Positions 11,890-23,229 of a stretch of DNA of 64,000 nucleotides are shown here, one piece after another. Under the pieces are notes generated by a model that was given only the letters and a program-made list of their open reading frames with translations, had not been told where the DNA came from and ran no database searches. Source of the DNA: Desmodus rotundus (lineage: Eukaryota > Chordata > Mammalia > Chiroptera > Phyllostomidae); assembly GCF_022682495.2 (NCBI RefSeq), contig NC_071392.1, forward strand, positions 131,253,318 to 131,317,317, given 5' to 3'. Each line of letters starts with the position of its first letter. Positions within the stretch are counted from its first letter, which is position 1. Position numbers and translations under genes: made by a program.

Positions 11890-11996
11890 ACGGCAAGTTT
11901 GGTGCGTACATGCAAGTCCACATTCAGAACGATGGGCCTGTGACCATAGAACTGGAATCCCCAGCTGCTAGTGCTGCTACATCTGACCCAAAGCAG
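11890..11996 (+). CDS. DTD1: DTD1 internal coding exon (D-aminoacyl-tRNA deacylase 1)
   Basis: DTD1 is a cytosolic homodimeric proofreading enzyme that hydrolyses D-amino acids (and glycine) mischarged on tRNA. The exon contributes 35 complete codons plus two bases of a split Asp codon, beginning (D)GKFGAYMQVHIQNDGPVT and ending SDPKQ. This corresponds to roughly residues 124-159 of the 209-residue human protein. The Asn-x-Gly-Pro-x-Thr motif is the Gly-cisPro signature that shapes the chiral-selective active site. Upstream is a pyrimidine tract ending ctctttcag; downstream is cag|gtaagt, a consensus donor. The exon enters one base into a codon and leaves in phase 0. The linker after the catalytic core (AASAATSDPKQ) differs from my recollection of the human sequence, as expected for a less conserved tail. 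It is open throughout with good splice sites, so a processed copy is excluded. Confidence 0.95.
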
Positions 11997-12929
11997 GTAA
12001 GTCTGGAGTGGTGGTCTGTTCCCTAGATGCTTGTAACATCTTTTGGCTTTAATTTAGTCCCTGGAACACCTCTGAATCCGTAGTGGACAAAAACAGTTCA
12101 TTGCAGTAACCTAGTATTTATTTACACCCTAGCTTCTTAGTGCTGTGGCAGTCAGGCACAGCATTTCTCCCTTACCTCCTCCTGACTTTGGATCCCAGAG
12201 AAAATAAATGCCCTTTGCAGAGAACCCAGTTCTTCCTCTGGGCTCCTGTTCTCTGGTAAGGTGCTTTGGCACCCACACACCACTGGGCGGCAGCAGAGTA
12301 ACGGCACCACTCCCCTTGGCCCTGGACTATCTGTTCACCCGTTTGGAATAGTTACCTGGAGTGGATTTTATCCCAGGTGTAAGCAAACAGATGTGTCACC
12401 CAAGGTTCTTTATAAAACCTCATTTTTCTAAAGCAATATCTGACCAGGATTTGCTGCAAACTTTGTAAACTTTCACAAAAAATTTAAATTAAAATAGAGA
12501 AAGGAAATCTGTTGATGGTCCTTGTAACCTATGTGTTCTCATAGCTGCTCATCATTTGTAAAGGCTTCAATTAACATATCCACTTAATAGCCTTCCAGAT
12601 ACAGGGGAGGGGACAGGCAGAGGAATGAGAAATGAAGGGACATTCCTGTTCCTCCTTCCTTCCCTTGCTAAGATGCTGTGAAGCAGAATGATGCAGTAGG
12701 TGTGGGGAAGCATTATATAAACTTAGGGCTATATGTCCTGTTCAAAGTTATAATTTCCACAGGGAGCATTACCTTTCTTTTTTTGTTACTGTTTCTTTGG
12801 ATTAATAGAGAAGCAGGAACATGTCTGACACAGTAGTGCTAGACTTCAAAGGCGATAATTGAGGTTCCTAGAATTACTGATAACATGAAAGAAATCACAA
12901 ATAAAAAATCGACACAAAAACTTAATCTT

Positions 12930-13380
12930 TTTCTATTGAAATAATTTGAGACTTACAGAAAAGTTGAAAAAGGAGTCGTGTTTGCATGTACCCTTTACTC
13001 AGCTTCCCCAAATATTACTGTCTTTCATAATCATAGTACACTGATAAAAACATTGAAGTTAATATTGATACAATACTCTTAACTATACAACAAACCTTAT
13101 TTAAACAGTTCCTCTGTCTTTCCTTTTCTTTCATGACCTTGACACTTTTCAAGACTATTGTTCCTCATTTTGGGTTTCCTATGATTACATTAAGGTTATA
13201 TACTTTGACAGGAATAGCAAATAGCACAAAACTGATCTTGTGCCCTCTTTAGTGTTTCATATGAGGAGGTACGTGATATTGAATTGTCTTATTACAGGTG
13301 TTGTGAACCTTGATTACTTAGTTAATGTGGAGTCTAGCAGAGTTCTCCATTTTACAGTGAAGTTTCTCCCTCTGTCTGCC
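12930..13380 (-). repeat. Ancient L1M 3'-region fragment
   Basis: This carries the pattern of old L1 3'UTRs read antisense: ttgagacttacagaaaagttg, then acccttta..cagcttcccc, then aatattactgtctttcataatcatag, then a later gtttcctatgattacattaaggtta. Similar pieces occur near 24340, 36490, 40430, 50040 and 51960. Boundaries are approximate. Confidence 0.55.
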
Positions 13381-13520
13381 CTCTTGCTCATTCATAGTCG
13401 ATGACTTTTTCTGCTTCATAAAGAAAGAAGATATTGGATGGCACTGACCTGCTTCTCCATTCCTTCTTCCTGCTCTGGTAGTTGAGCTGTCCTTCCTGGT
13501 GCTGAGGCCAGCATCTCCCT

Positions 13521-13708
13521 CTGGGCTGGGCCAGGCTACATAATTTGTAAGGCTTAGTGCAAAAGGAAAATGAGGGGTCCCTTGTTAAAAAATTTTTAAG
13601 AATTTCAAGGTGGTGACAGCATTAAACAAAGGGTGGAGCCTTTCTGAATGGGGGGCCCCACCTGTGTGACCACACAGGTGGTGCACCTATGGAGCCAGGT
13701 TGACCTGG
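13521..13708. repeat. Short ancient DNA-transposon-like repeat
   Basis: The segment starting ctgggctgggccaggctac, with ggggtcccttgtt, an internal gaatttcaaggtggtgacag and an end near gagccaggttgacctgg, matches a dispersed mammalian repeat with inverted ends that I recall but cannot name. The ends are weakly complementary. The hAT assignment is an inference. Confidence 0.4.
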
Positions 13709-14115
13709 ACTGTGGAGTCCTCCCCGGCCTTCCTGCATTTTCTGTCCTACCCTTCTTCCTTCTCAGCAGCCTCCACTAAGCACTTTGTCCTTTTGTCAAG
13801 TCAGTCTGTCTCTTTCACTCATCTGTTTTATTTTCATTGGCTTTTAAATATTTCCAGGGATCTCCAATTGAGAAATACCTGTTTTTTGTCTTCTTGCTGC
13901 CTCCTCAGTGCACTACTCTGATCTCATTGAGGTCCCTCGCAGCCTCCATGTTGCTTTATTTCATGACCGTGGACTGCGGCCCACCTGACTTGACCACTTA
14001 GCAGCTCTTGTCACTGTTGACCTCTTGCCCCTGGAACCATCTTGAACCTTGTTTTCCAGGACACCATTCTCTCCCAGTTTTCCTCTTGCCTCTGGTTGCT
14101 CCCTCTTGTTTTATT
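13709..14115 (+). repeat. LINE-2 body fragment (ancient)
   Basis: Phrases such as ttttccaggacaccattct, ctcccagttttcctcttgcc and ctctggttgctcc match the L2 region with ...ccaggacaccactctcctggttttcc. An L2 3'-like piece lies downstream in the same orientation (15960-16245). Decay is heavy. Confidence 0.5.
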
Positions 14116-14249
14116 TGTTCATTATTCTGTAGTTTTGATTTATTACTCTACTTGTATTTGAAGAAAAATATGTCAAGTATTTTTCATTCCAAATATTTTT
14201 GTATGTGATAGAGTAATATCTCATATCTTTAGGATCTTCAACCTTCTTT

Positions 14250-15073
14250 TGTAACAGAACTTCTGAGTTCTATTGCCTGCCACCAAAAAAACTGTGACTC
14301 CCAATGCCAGAGTCTTATGAAAAGGAAAGGAGCTATTTATTCAAAAGTTATACAGGTTTAGAATAATGGTGGGATTCTGTTTTTTAGTCACAAAATCCCT
14401 TAAAACTAAACACACATAAACACACACAGTCCTGCCTCCCCTTACCAAACCAGGTCGGTCTCATAGTATACCAGCCAGGGATACCATCTCTGAGAAAAAC
14501 AGAAGTCCACAGCTTAGCTAGGCAAGTTCCCGTCTGCATTCTGGCTTCTCCTAGTCGTCCATGCTTGGCTCGGCCCACACTCTTAATCCAAAACTGCATG
14601 GCCCCTCCTCATGCTGGGCCGGTGGGTGTCCTTCTGCATTGTTTCAAACTGCGTGGCCAAGGCTACTCCCAAGCCACATGGTCAAAAGAGCCCCGCGTGG
14701 CTAAGGGAGCATGATTGCCCCGCACTTGAGTTTAAATCCTTACCCTGCTCTTCTGTAACCCCATTTCCGACTCCTCCCACAATCGGCTACCTCTGCCAGT
14801 ATTCTAGTCTCTTCTGCCTTTCTCAGCTGCCATTGTTAGTCCAGGCAGGTTTAGCCTCATGACATAGGAACTGCCTCCTGGCTACATCATGGGTTGGAGT
14901 CACACCCATTTCCCTGGCTCCCAGTCTGTTACAGCAACTTAACATATCTAGGAAGCTAGCCAGCTGTTATTGATATGCAAAGTACCTTTCAACTAGTCTG
15001 TCTACTTCCCCATCTCCCAAGCAACGGCTGTGGGGATTTTCCCATTTTGGGAACCTCTATATTCCCTGTTACA
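14250..15073 (-). mobile_element. Solo LTR of an endogenous retrovirus (ERV1-like)
   Basis: The 824-bp unit has perfectly palindromic ends (tgtaacag ... ctgttaca) and a 4-bp direct repeat cttt on both sides (14246-14249, 15074-15077), the size typical of gammaretrovirus-like (ERV1) insertions. On the minus strand an aataaa signal lies about 90 bp before the 3' end, and a TATA-like ggatttaaa lies mid-element. No internal retroviral sequence flanks it, so it is a solo LTR left by recombination between the two LTRs of a provirus. No viral gene is present. Confidence 0.82.
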
Positions 15074-15668
15074 CTTTCAACTAGTGCCTCCTTCCTTCTT
15101 TAAAACAAAAATAAGTACCATTTTTAAAACCTCCAATGAGGCACACTACCCTATTGGGATAAGAAAGTCTTTTTTTTTTTTTAGTTATTTCTGAATCTTT
15201 TAGGAGCTTCTTCCTCAAATACATGAATTGTCCTGTTTTAATTTCAATTATTTGTGCCCATTAACTGACACCAGAAGTCTCAGACCCTGGAACTGTTGCA
15301 CAGATCTCTGTCCTCCAGATATCCAGTAGGTCGTGGTGAGTAGGCATCGCAGGGGCCTATGTGATGGTGGCTGCTGGCCTTTGCCCACATGGCCTTTCTG
15401 TCTTTTTATTCTCAATTGGAAGGGGATTCCCTTTGGACAGATAGCTAATTTGTTTATATTTGTGTTGGTAGGAAGATTGCAGACAAATTTTTTTTTTTTT
15501 ACTGATAGGTAAACAAGCATTTCTATCAACTGAGTTTAGTTGTGTTTTATATTCCCATTATAATCCAACTACTTCATTAGTGAAAACCATATATATTACA
15601 GAGGAGTGATTCTTTTGGCAGGTTTTTAAATGTAGGTTCTTTGAATCATCAGGACAAATGAACCCTCT

Positions 15669-15691
15669 GTGTGTGTGTGTGTGTGTGTGTT
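15669..15691. repeat. (TG)n microsatellite
   Basis: Eleven uninterrupted TG units, at the edge of an old repeat that continues to about 15860 (tgctgggcattgtgagg...). Confidence 0.95.
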
Positions 15692-15959
15692 TATGCATCA
15701 AGCATCTTTTTGTATACAGCAGTGTGCTGGGCATTGTGAGGAAGAAAAAGAAGTACTGTGACACAGCACCTGCTCTCAGGGCTATGGTTAGGGCAACGTA
15801 AACCTGGAAGGTTAGTAACAGTGAAAGAGGTAAAGAACAGTATTGTTTGGGACATGCCACAAGGCCATCATTTCATGCTCTTCTTAAAACTGCGCTCTGA
15901 ACACCCAGGCTTCAGTGGGGTGGTTCTGTGTGGCCTGCTTTAGAGCCAGCAGTCTCTGA

Positions 15960-16245
15960 CCCTACCCTTTACCTACTGTTGCCTCCTTTCTATTCTGAAA
16001 ATAGGTTGAACTCTTTCCTACCTCTGGGCTCTGGTCTCAGTGTCAGTGTCTCTGCCTCAGAGGAGATACTCTGACCCCCTTGATCCCAAGTAAGCCCCTG
16101 CCAGCTACTCTGTCATGTTGCTCTGATGATTTATTTCACATCACTTAGCACCATCTGTTATCTGCTTGTTTCTTTGTTCCTTATCTGTCTACACCACTCA
16201 TACAATTTAAGCTTCCTGAGTCTTGTCCACTGCTGTGCCCTCCCC
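15960..16245 (+). repeat. LINE-2 3' end (ancient)
   Basis: The order ctcagaggag..ctctgaccccc, tatttcacatcacttagcacc, tctgttatctg, gtctacaccactc..aatttaagcttcctgag, cttgtccactgctgtgccc is the L2 3' region in the sense direction. It is ancient, shared across mammals and non-functional. Confidence 0.65.
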
Positions 16246-17994
16246 AGGAGGTAAGTCTGGTATAGTTAGTTTTGGAATTGTGTGTCATCGTCCTGTGAAC
16301 TGTGACATCTGTGAATGTTCTGAGTTCTGCAAAGGCTGATGCCACTGTTGTCACTGCTGAGCTGGATAGGCCTCCCAGGGCACTGGAGGTTTTCATTGAC
16401 CTTTAAGGAGGCAGAGGAGAGGAGGCATTCTCAGTTGTTGTTTCCAAGCTTGTACTGCAAATAGGCACAGGTTTTTATTTGTAAGAGTCCCAAAGCTCTG
16501 TTTCTGGGTGGTGCAGCTGCTGCTGGTAAAGGCTGGGCTGGTAAAGGTAACTATTTGTTTGTCTGACTTAATCAGATCTCTGTTTTCGGAACTGATCACT
16601 GAAGCCTATGCCTGTTTTCCCATGGTTGTATCAGCACTATGCCCAGTGTGTCTATAGGCTGCTTTGTGGGTCCCATGATGTCTTCTGATAGTGAGAAGAA
16701 GTTGGAAGAAGAGATTACATTCTTGCTCTTAAGGACGTACTTCTAATGGGAATAGGGCTTGGAAACAGTAGCAGAACCACTAAACACAAGCTGTTCTCCC
16801 TGATGTGTTTTTGTGGAAGAACATGATTCTGGTAGGAACATCCTGATTATTATTAGAAAAGATTGATTGTGAGTTCTTCTATGGGTGATTAGATATTGGA
16901 AGATTTGAACACCCTAGTCAGCCATCCCTGATGATAGAAATTTAATCTTGCTCTTGTTTTAATCTTAAATGCTTTCCCTTTAGCTGAGGGTTGGGAGGTG
17001 TTTGTCTGGGTCTCACATGGGTCGGGTTGTGTGTGTATGAGAGCAGATGGGGATTTTCCTTGTGAGAAGGCACATTTTGTAACTGAGGGACTCTTCCTGG
17101 GGCTGAGGGCCCAGAGCCCACCTAGTTTATAGTGTTGCCATTAATTATTTATATTCTCATTTATTTAGTGGACTTAAAAGCCTCTTTAAATTGAAATGCT
17201 GGAAGGAGCTGAAAAAAATGAACTTTCAGATATTCTTTGAATTATCTCATGCAGCTATTGACAAATCACTGGGATAAGTTGGCCAGTGAAAAATGGTGCC
17301 TGAGCTTTTAATTATATGCTTCTCTGAATATCACCATCACTTCACCTATAATTTTTCTCTGTACACTTGCCTTATCAAGCATTCATCATGATGTCTGGAA
17401 ACCATAGAATGTCTATATTGAGACATTAATGGTTTCTGTAGGACTAGGAAGATATAAATAGGGTAGATAGTGGAGTGGGGAAGAGAGTTCCATTTGATTT
17501 TATTTATTTGCTCTTACAGTGACAGTGGTATCCTTTTCAGTTATAAGTGCTGTCGAATCCAGAAGGTGAAATGGGGGACAGGTGGCAGCCCCATCGCAGG
17601 TGCACAAAGATGGGCTCACAATTCCTCCACATTTCAGTTCAAGGGACAAATCTAATGAGAAGTATTCTGAATATAAGGAAGAATTATGTTGGTGCCTGTA
17701 AGTTTGCATTTCTTCATAGAAAAACATTTAATTTTTCTCTTTGTTATTCTGTTTTTAACCTTGAACTCCAGATGCTAGTTTCCTGATTTCTGTTGGTTTC
17801 AACTCAGTTTTTGCATGATCTCACCCAGGCTCACGTTGTTGACTTGCCATAGGAGTGTGCTTCTGAGTCTGATTTACAAAATGAGACCCATATCCTGCAT
17901 TCTATTCCAATCATTAGTTCATTTTTTCACATTGATTTTTTTAACAAATGTTGACTGAGAATCCTGCTTTGTGTATACCTAAGTGTTACTAAAA
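16246..17994. other. Unique DTD1 intron sequence
   Basis: No confident repeat or exon was recognised. Open frames at 16181-16599 and 17470-17786 are short and overlap on opposite strands without any protein resemblance. Confidence 0.55.
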
Positions 17995-18003
17995 AAAAAG
18001 TGG

Positions 18004-18176
18004 GCCCTGGCCAGGTAGCTCAGTTGGTTAGATCATCCTCCTGATATGCCAAAGTTGCAGGTTAGATCCTCCATCAGGGCACATATAAGAGTCAACCAAT
18101 GAATGCATGCATGAATGGATGACCAACAAATTGATGTTTCTGTCTCTTTCTTTCTCTCTCAAGTCAATAAATTTTT
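18004..18176 (+). mobile_element. VES-type tRNA SINE (short variant)
   Basis: Head ccctggccaggtagctcagttgg with an A box-like tagctcagttggtta and a B box-like ggttagatcctcc, then the VES cagggcacatataag and a tail with caaccaatgaatgcatg and ttgatgtttctgtctc. It is flanked by aaaaagtgg at 17995-18003 and 18177-18185. It shares the aaccaatgaat segment with 30478-30643 rather than the aggccaggtcccc segment of other copies. Confidence 0.85.
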
Positions 18177-18185
18177 AAAAAGTGG

Positions 18186-19717
18186 TAACTTAGCAAGAAC
18201 TTCTTCATTACAGAGTTTTTGTTGTTCCTCTTGTTTATCTTTGTCACAATGTCATGATGGGCATGGTGGTGACCCTGAGTCCTAGAACCTCACCTGCTAC
18301 ATAGAAGACTCCCAACCTGGCAGGGCTGGCATCTGCCAAACCTCTTGGGCTATGGAAATCACCTCTGGTTTTCTTTCAGTATGAAAACCTACTTTCCTGA
18401 GTTAGGAAACAGCACAACCCTCCCCAGAGAAGGTTGAGTGTGCAGGTTGGGTAGGTTCCTGACTTCACTCAGCAGCCAGAATGTATATTGAGTCCTGCCA
18501 GGGGGGCGTACCCTGCCTGGGGCATACATCGATGGCTGGTAGGGAAGGTTGGGATTCTTGTAGATGTTTCTAAGCAGGCTGGTTTATTCCTAGTTCAGGA
18601 GGTGCAAGCAACTGCTTTTATTTCAATATTTTAATTTGCTTCCATATAGACAGTTGTCCAAGTTGGTAGATATATGACTGTGCCTTTCTGCCTGGGGACC
18701 CACTGATGGATTGATGAATCGATTGACCTTCACCATACCTTCTTAAATCCATAGCATATGTTACCAAAATTGCAAAAGTTGAAGTTTCTTTATTGCTATT
18801 AGAATATGGCTGATAATTAAAAACTATGATCTCCTCTTTTACCTTTGACACATAGAACATTTCTAATCTCTATCTACAGCAAAATATCTGTTTTGCTTTT
18901 AACAACTCTTTCAGGGCACTAATGAGTTAGTACATTTAAGGTTTAAGAACTTTATTTATTTGTTCCTGTGTATGTATTTTGGGCAGATTTTTAGTTATTT
19001 TAATCTTCTAATCTCATTTGTGGTTGTGTTAAAAAAAGCAAACTCCTTACCTTACTGACTTGAAGATACCGGTGAAGATTAACTAGTGTCTTATTTTATT
19101 CCCAGAGGAGGGGGGTAAAATTTATCTTTCTGTGGATTTGTACATTGAGCAAAGCAATAATTTAATTATACAGACTCAAGATTTAAATTTGGGATTCTCA
19201 GCTTTTTAGCTAATTTATTAGGAGGTTTATAGCCTTGGGCAATTATAGAAAAATGTTGGGTAGGTCAGTGGTGTTTTGAAGGAAGCCTTGTTCAAACATT
19301 TGCATTACTAACAGAGAGGCAAGAATGATCTAAAAGTGGTAGAAAAAATGAAGCTCTTTCTATAATTTTTTCCAAAGGACTGCCCAATAGATAAAACACT
19401 TAACTGCACAGAGGTGTTTTGCCAGCATACCCTAGTTTAGGTGCAGTCTGACTGAAAGGACTTTTTAAATAAGTTGGTCTGTGAGAGAAGGTAAGGATGG
19501 TGTATGAAGTGGGTCAAGTGGTCTTTTAGGGGTTCACTAACAGCCCTGGGCTTGTCCTCCAGGTTTTTTTGTGTATTGATGTATGTAAGTGCCTTTTCCT
19601 GGGAGGATCCAGGACTTTCATCTGATTCCTAGAAGGTTCCAAAGAAGTGAAGGTGCTGGAGGGCTGGGGCTGTTGTTTGCAGGGATTTCATACTCTCATT
19701 CCAGGCTAGTGATTGTG
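18186..19717. other. Unique DTD1 intron sequence
   Basis: Nothing recognised beyond unique AT-rich intron sequence. Short open frames (for example 18618-18860 minus) show no family features. Confidence 0.55.
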
Positions 19718-19945
19718 ATTCTCAGTGGGCTGTTTGAGGACCACTGGCTTTAAGCCACTGAGGGTGCATGTTAAAATGCAGAGTCTTGGCACTGCCCTCA
19801 TTCCCCCAGGTTTTCTGAACCAGAGTTCCTGGCATGTCTGGATGTGGAAGGCAGAAGAGTAGCCGATTTATGTTTTTAACCAGCTCTTCATGAGCTCATC
19901 AAATACACTGATGTTTGAGAACCACAGGACCAGAGGATATTGGAC
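19718..19945. repeat. MER5-like hAT-Charlie relic
   Basis: This begins gattctcagtgg and ends tgatgtttgagaaccac, matching the cagtggttctcaa / ttgagaaccactg inverted ends of MER5-type elements. Inside are gcatgttaaaatgcagag and a ggcactgccctcattcccccaggttttctgaaccagag segment equivalent to the conserved MER5 core. Decayed and non-autonomous. Confidence 0.6.
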
Positions 19946-20985
19946 ATTGCCATTTTTATCTACTCCAGGTGTTGGTCTCTTCCAGACCACCCTCCCCTCT
20001 CCTCCCCTGACCCTCAGCTGAAGTGTCTAAGAATACTTAACAAATTTTTGTTATTGCAGTTGCCATAAAGCAAGATAGCTGGGCTTGATTATTGAGGTCA
20101 CATATGAGGCTGTTCTCATTCATCAATGCCCCTTGGTCCCTCAACCACCCCACCCTCACACACCCAGAAATGATGAAAGTATTCCCAAAGCATGGTGCCT
20201 TCCTGACACAATTACAAATGTGTCAGGGAGAAGCTGATAGAGCAACGACAGCTCAATACATTAGTGAACGATGATGGGTCTCTCTGCCGAGTGACATTGA
20301 GGCATGTGCTAGTGGAATAACTTGTTTCTTAAGAGAGATGAACCCAATGAGTGGATTCTCTAGTGGCTGGGTGAGGTTGCAGTAGTGTAGTCTTTTAAGA
20401 TTTTTAGTTGAAAAGCAATTTATAAGTCTCTTGGCTTTTGGGCAGCAGACATGGGTGGAATGCCCTCCTCATCAGTTGATTTATTGATGAGATTAGAATA
20501 AAAACCCAGGATGATCAACACCTAACTCTTTGCTTGGAGAATTGCAATATAATGAAATGTATGAATGTCAAATCTTTGTGGACAGTTGGCTAATCATTTA
20601 CATTTAAACACACATAGGACATTGTTAAAGGTTCATATTTTATGGTGCATTACTCATTAAGTCTGTGGTAAAAGCTTTTCACATTGAGTTGTCAGATTAG
20701 TTTCCTGCAGACTATTTACTATTTCTTTACCGTGTTATTTTTTTCTCCTTTGTATTTCTGTTCCTTCCATCTGAAATAAACTCCATTCCTGTCTCCATCT
20801 GGTGTCATCTTCCTGTCTTTTAAGGTCATTTCAGACAGTGCTTCATTCATGATGCTTACCTCAGTGCCCATCCTGGTAGGTCTTTGAATCCTTATTGTGT
20901 GGTGTGGCATTGATTTCATAGTGGTTAATGAGCTTAATAGTAGCCCATGTTCATTCATTTGTTAATTTGTTTTCTTGTTCATTTA
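19946..20985. other. Unique DTD1 intron sequence
   Basis: No supported gene or repeat was seen. The stretch is moderately AT-rich, with an untranslatable mix of short frames. Confidence 0.55.
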
Positions 20986-21060
20986 TGCACCTATTCTTCC
21001 ACCCATGTGCCCATCCATCTGTCCACTCACCTACCCGCCACCCACTCATTTATCCATCCA
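20986..21060. repeat. Degenerate (CCAT/CCAC)n stretch
   Basis: Pyrimidine-rich CCAYYCAT-like tetranucleotide repeats (ccatccatctgtccactcacc...). An ancient dispersed repeat follows directly. Confidence 0.6.
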
Positions 21061-21620
21061 ACAGGTACTTATAGAATATCTACTCTGTGCTATCCTTGCA
21101 TATAGGTACCCCACAGAACTGAAGCTGTGCTCTCATGGACCTTGCATTCCAATGCGAAACATACAAAAATAAGTATAATTTAAAATTATAATCAAGAAAT
21201 CAAAACAGGGAGTAGAGAATGCTCTTGGGGTGGGGGCAACCTTAGATACAAGTACTGGATAAAGACACTGAACTAAGAGGGAGCCAACTATGTGAAGACT
21301 GGGAAAAGAATGTGCTAGACAGAGAGGTCAGCATGTACAGAGCCCTAGGGCAATTGTCAGGAGGATGGCCAGCATGGGTTGAGCTTGGAAGGTGGCAGGA
21401 AGAGGTTAGGACAGGAAGGTGGAACTGAACCTGGGCCTGATGGTGTGAGCAAGGCCTTATGGTCAGAGTGAGGAGTTAGGGTTTTATTGGTAGTAAGCTG
21501 GAGAGTTACTAAATGTGAGGGCATCTGTGTGTGTTTGCAGAGATGGCTGATACCGGATTGTAATGTAGGCTGGGGCCAGGGCTACAGGGAGAACAGTTGG
21601 GAGCTCCTGAGAGACGTGGA
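21061..21620 (+). repeat. Ancient mammalian interspersed repeat, family uncertain
   Basis: This contains the conserved string order acttatagaatatctactctgtgc, ctcatggaccttgcattcc, gtgaagactgggaaaagaatgtgctagacag, agagccctagggcaa and ggccttatggtcagagtgagg. This is a well-known dispersed mammalian repeat; I recall the pattern but not a secure name (possibly a CR1/L3-type LINE). A second, more decayed copy lies at 27360-28054 in the same orientation. Confidence 0.5.
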
Positions 21621-23229
21621 GAGAGTCTAGATATACTCTGGAGGCTCTCAACCACTCTGGTGTTCTGCCTCCAGCAAGAGAGCTTTCTGTAAATGACTCA
21701 TGTTTGAATGCTTTTGTACTGTGGTTTGAGCATTAGGGCATAGTGCAATAGTTAACCTCCCACAGTTCCCTACAAGGAAACCCACCTCATTCCTGATCCA
21801 GGGCAGGATGGTGAAAGGATTCCGAGGCATGAGTTTCCTTGAGTTTCTAGGATGACACCAGACATTTAAACACCAAGGGATATGATGTTTACCCCTGGTT
21901 CTGAGGGATCCTTGGGCACAGACCAGACACAAAGCAAAAAAAAAAAAAGGCCGATTTCAGGGATCCAGGCCCCCTTCTTTAGGTCAGCTTGAAGCCAGAT
22001 CACTATTGCCCAGCTTTCCCCCAAATTCAAAAAATCATTTATTGTAAAAACTCTTTAGTTGTAAAAAGCACAAGAAACAAAAAACATTTATATTGAATTT
22101 TTTCTATGTATTTTATTTTTACTTAAATTGTCAGGGCAGTTTCTCAATCTAAGTGTTTAGAGCTTGTCAGAGGAAACAAGGAATTTCATTTTGGGAGAGT
22201 ATATTTCCTAGTATTCATTGAACTTGGAAATTTTGGGAAGTAATTGTCAGAAGGACAGCAGCAGCTCCTGAGGCAGAGCAGGAATCCAGGGCTGGAGGAG
22301 GTGGTCGTGCCTGGATGCTGTGTGCCCCTGGCTGGTGGCAAGTCAGGGGTCTCACAATAGCCACCTTCTACCTGCCTATTCCATCACCTTACTTATTTTT
22401 GTCAATCTGAAGTGCAGAATAGCACTTCCATGAAATTTTTCACATAAAATATTTTCCTTTGACTACTTTCCATAAAATGTGAAGTTAATTTCTTTTTCTC
22501 TTTTCAATTGTGAAAGTGAAGTCTGAAGCCTCAGCTTCTGAATAATGAAGAGATCTGAGTTTATGGCCTCATTTCCGTTTCCACGCCTCCTGCTCAGTTG
22601 GGAACATGCTGCCCAGCGGATATCCCCCAGCAGTGGCTGTGCTCTGTGTCCTGTGCAGTGGACTGCAGAGGTGGGGACAAAGGCTGTTACTAACTCCTGG
22701 TGTCACTTGGTGGGTCAGGGAACCTTGAGCAAATAAGTACGGTTTCTATAAAATTTCATTTAAAAACCCAGGCTAGATCTGGTCTTATGCTTGTTCTGTG
22801 GATTCTTCTTTTTTCCATTTCATGTTATCCCTTTGCCCCTTTCAATTTCTCCTGGGAAGAGTCTCTTATTACTTTTTAAATTTCATGCAGTATATTAACT
22901 GGAAAGTGCTAGTTTAGAAATATTTTTTATTCATAAATTTTTATAGTAGCCCTGAGTAGAAAGGTACTTTTATAGAAACAGTTCTTTTCCTGTCTTTTGT
23001 TTTTCTCATGAGTCCATAAAATAACATTTTTACGTCAATTTTTTGTTATATATGGTAGGTAAAATCAATATCCTTCAAAAAATTAGAAGTTTTAAGATAC
23101 ACTGACGATGATATTGACTATAATCTCTCATTCTGGGGTAACATTGTTAATAAGTGCTATGTGTTATCTTCCAGTCTTATTAAAAATATGTTTACCCACA
23201 TTTACACATTCATAAAAAATACATGGTAT
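21621..23229. other. Unique DTD1 intron sequence
   Basis: No exon or confident repeat. An A13 run lies near 21936-21948. The frames at 21648-21932 (minus) and 22545-22736 (plus) have no recognisable protein features. Confidence 0.55.

Noticed and set aside
20986..21060. CRISPR-like repetitive pattern
   Set aside because: It is a degenerate tetranucleotide microsatellite in a mammalian genome; there are no spaced direct repeats.
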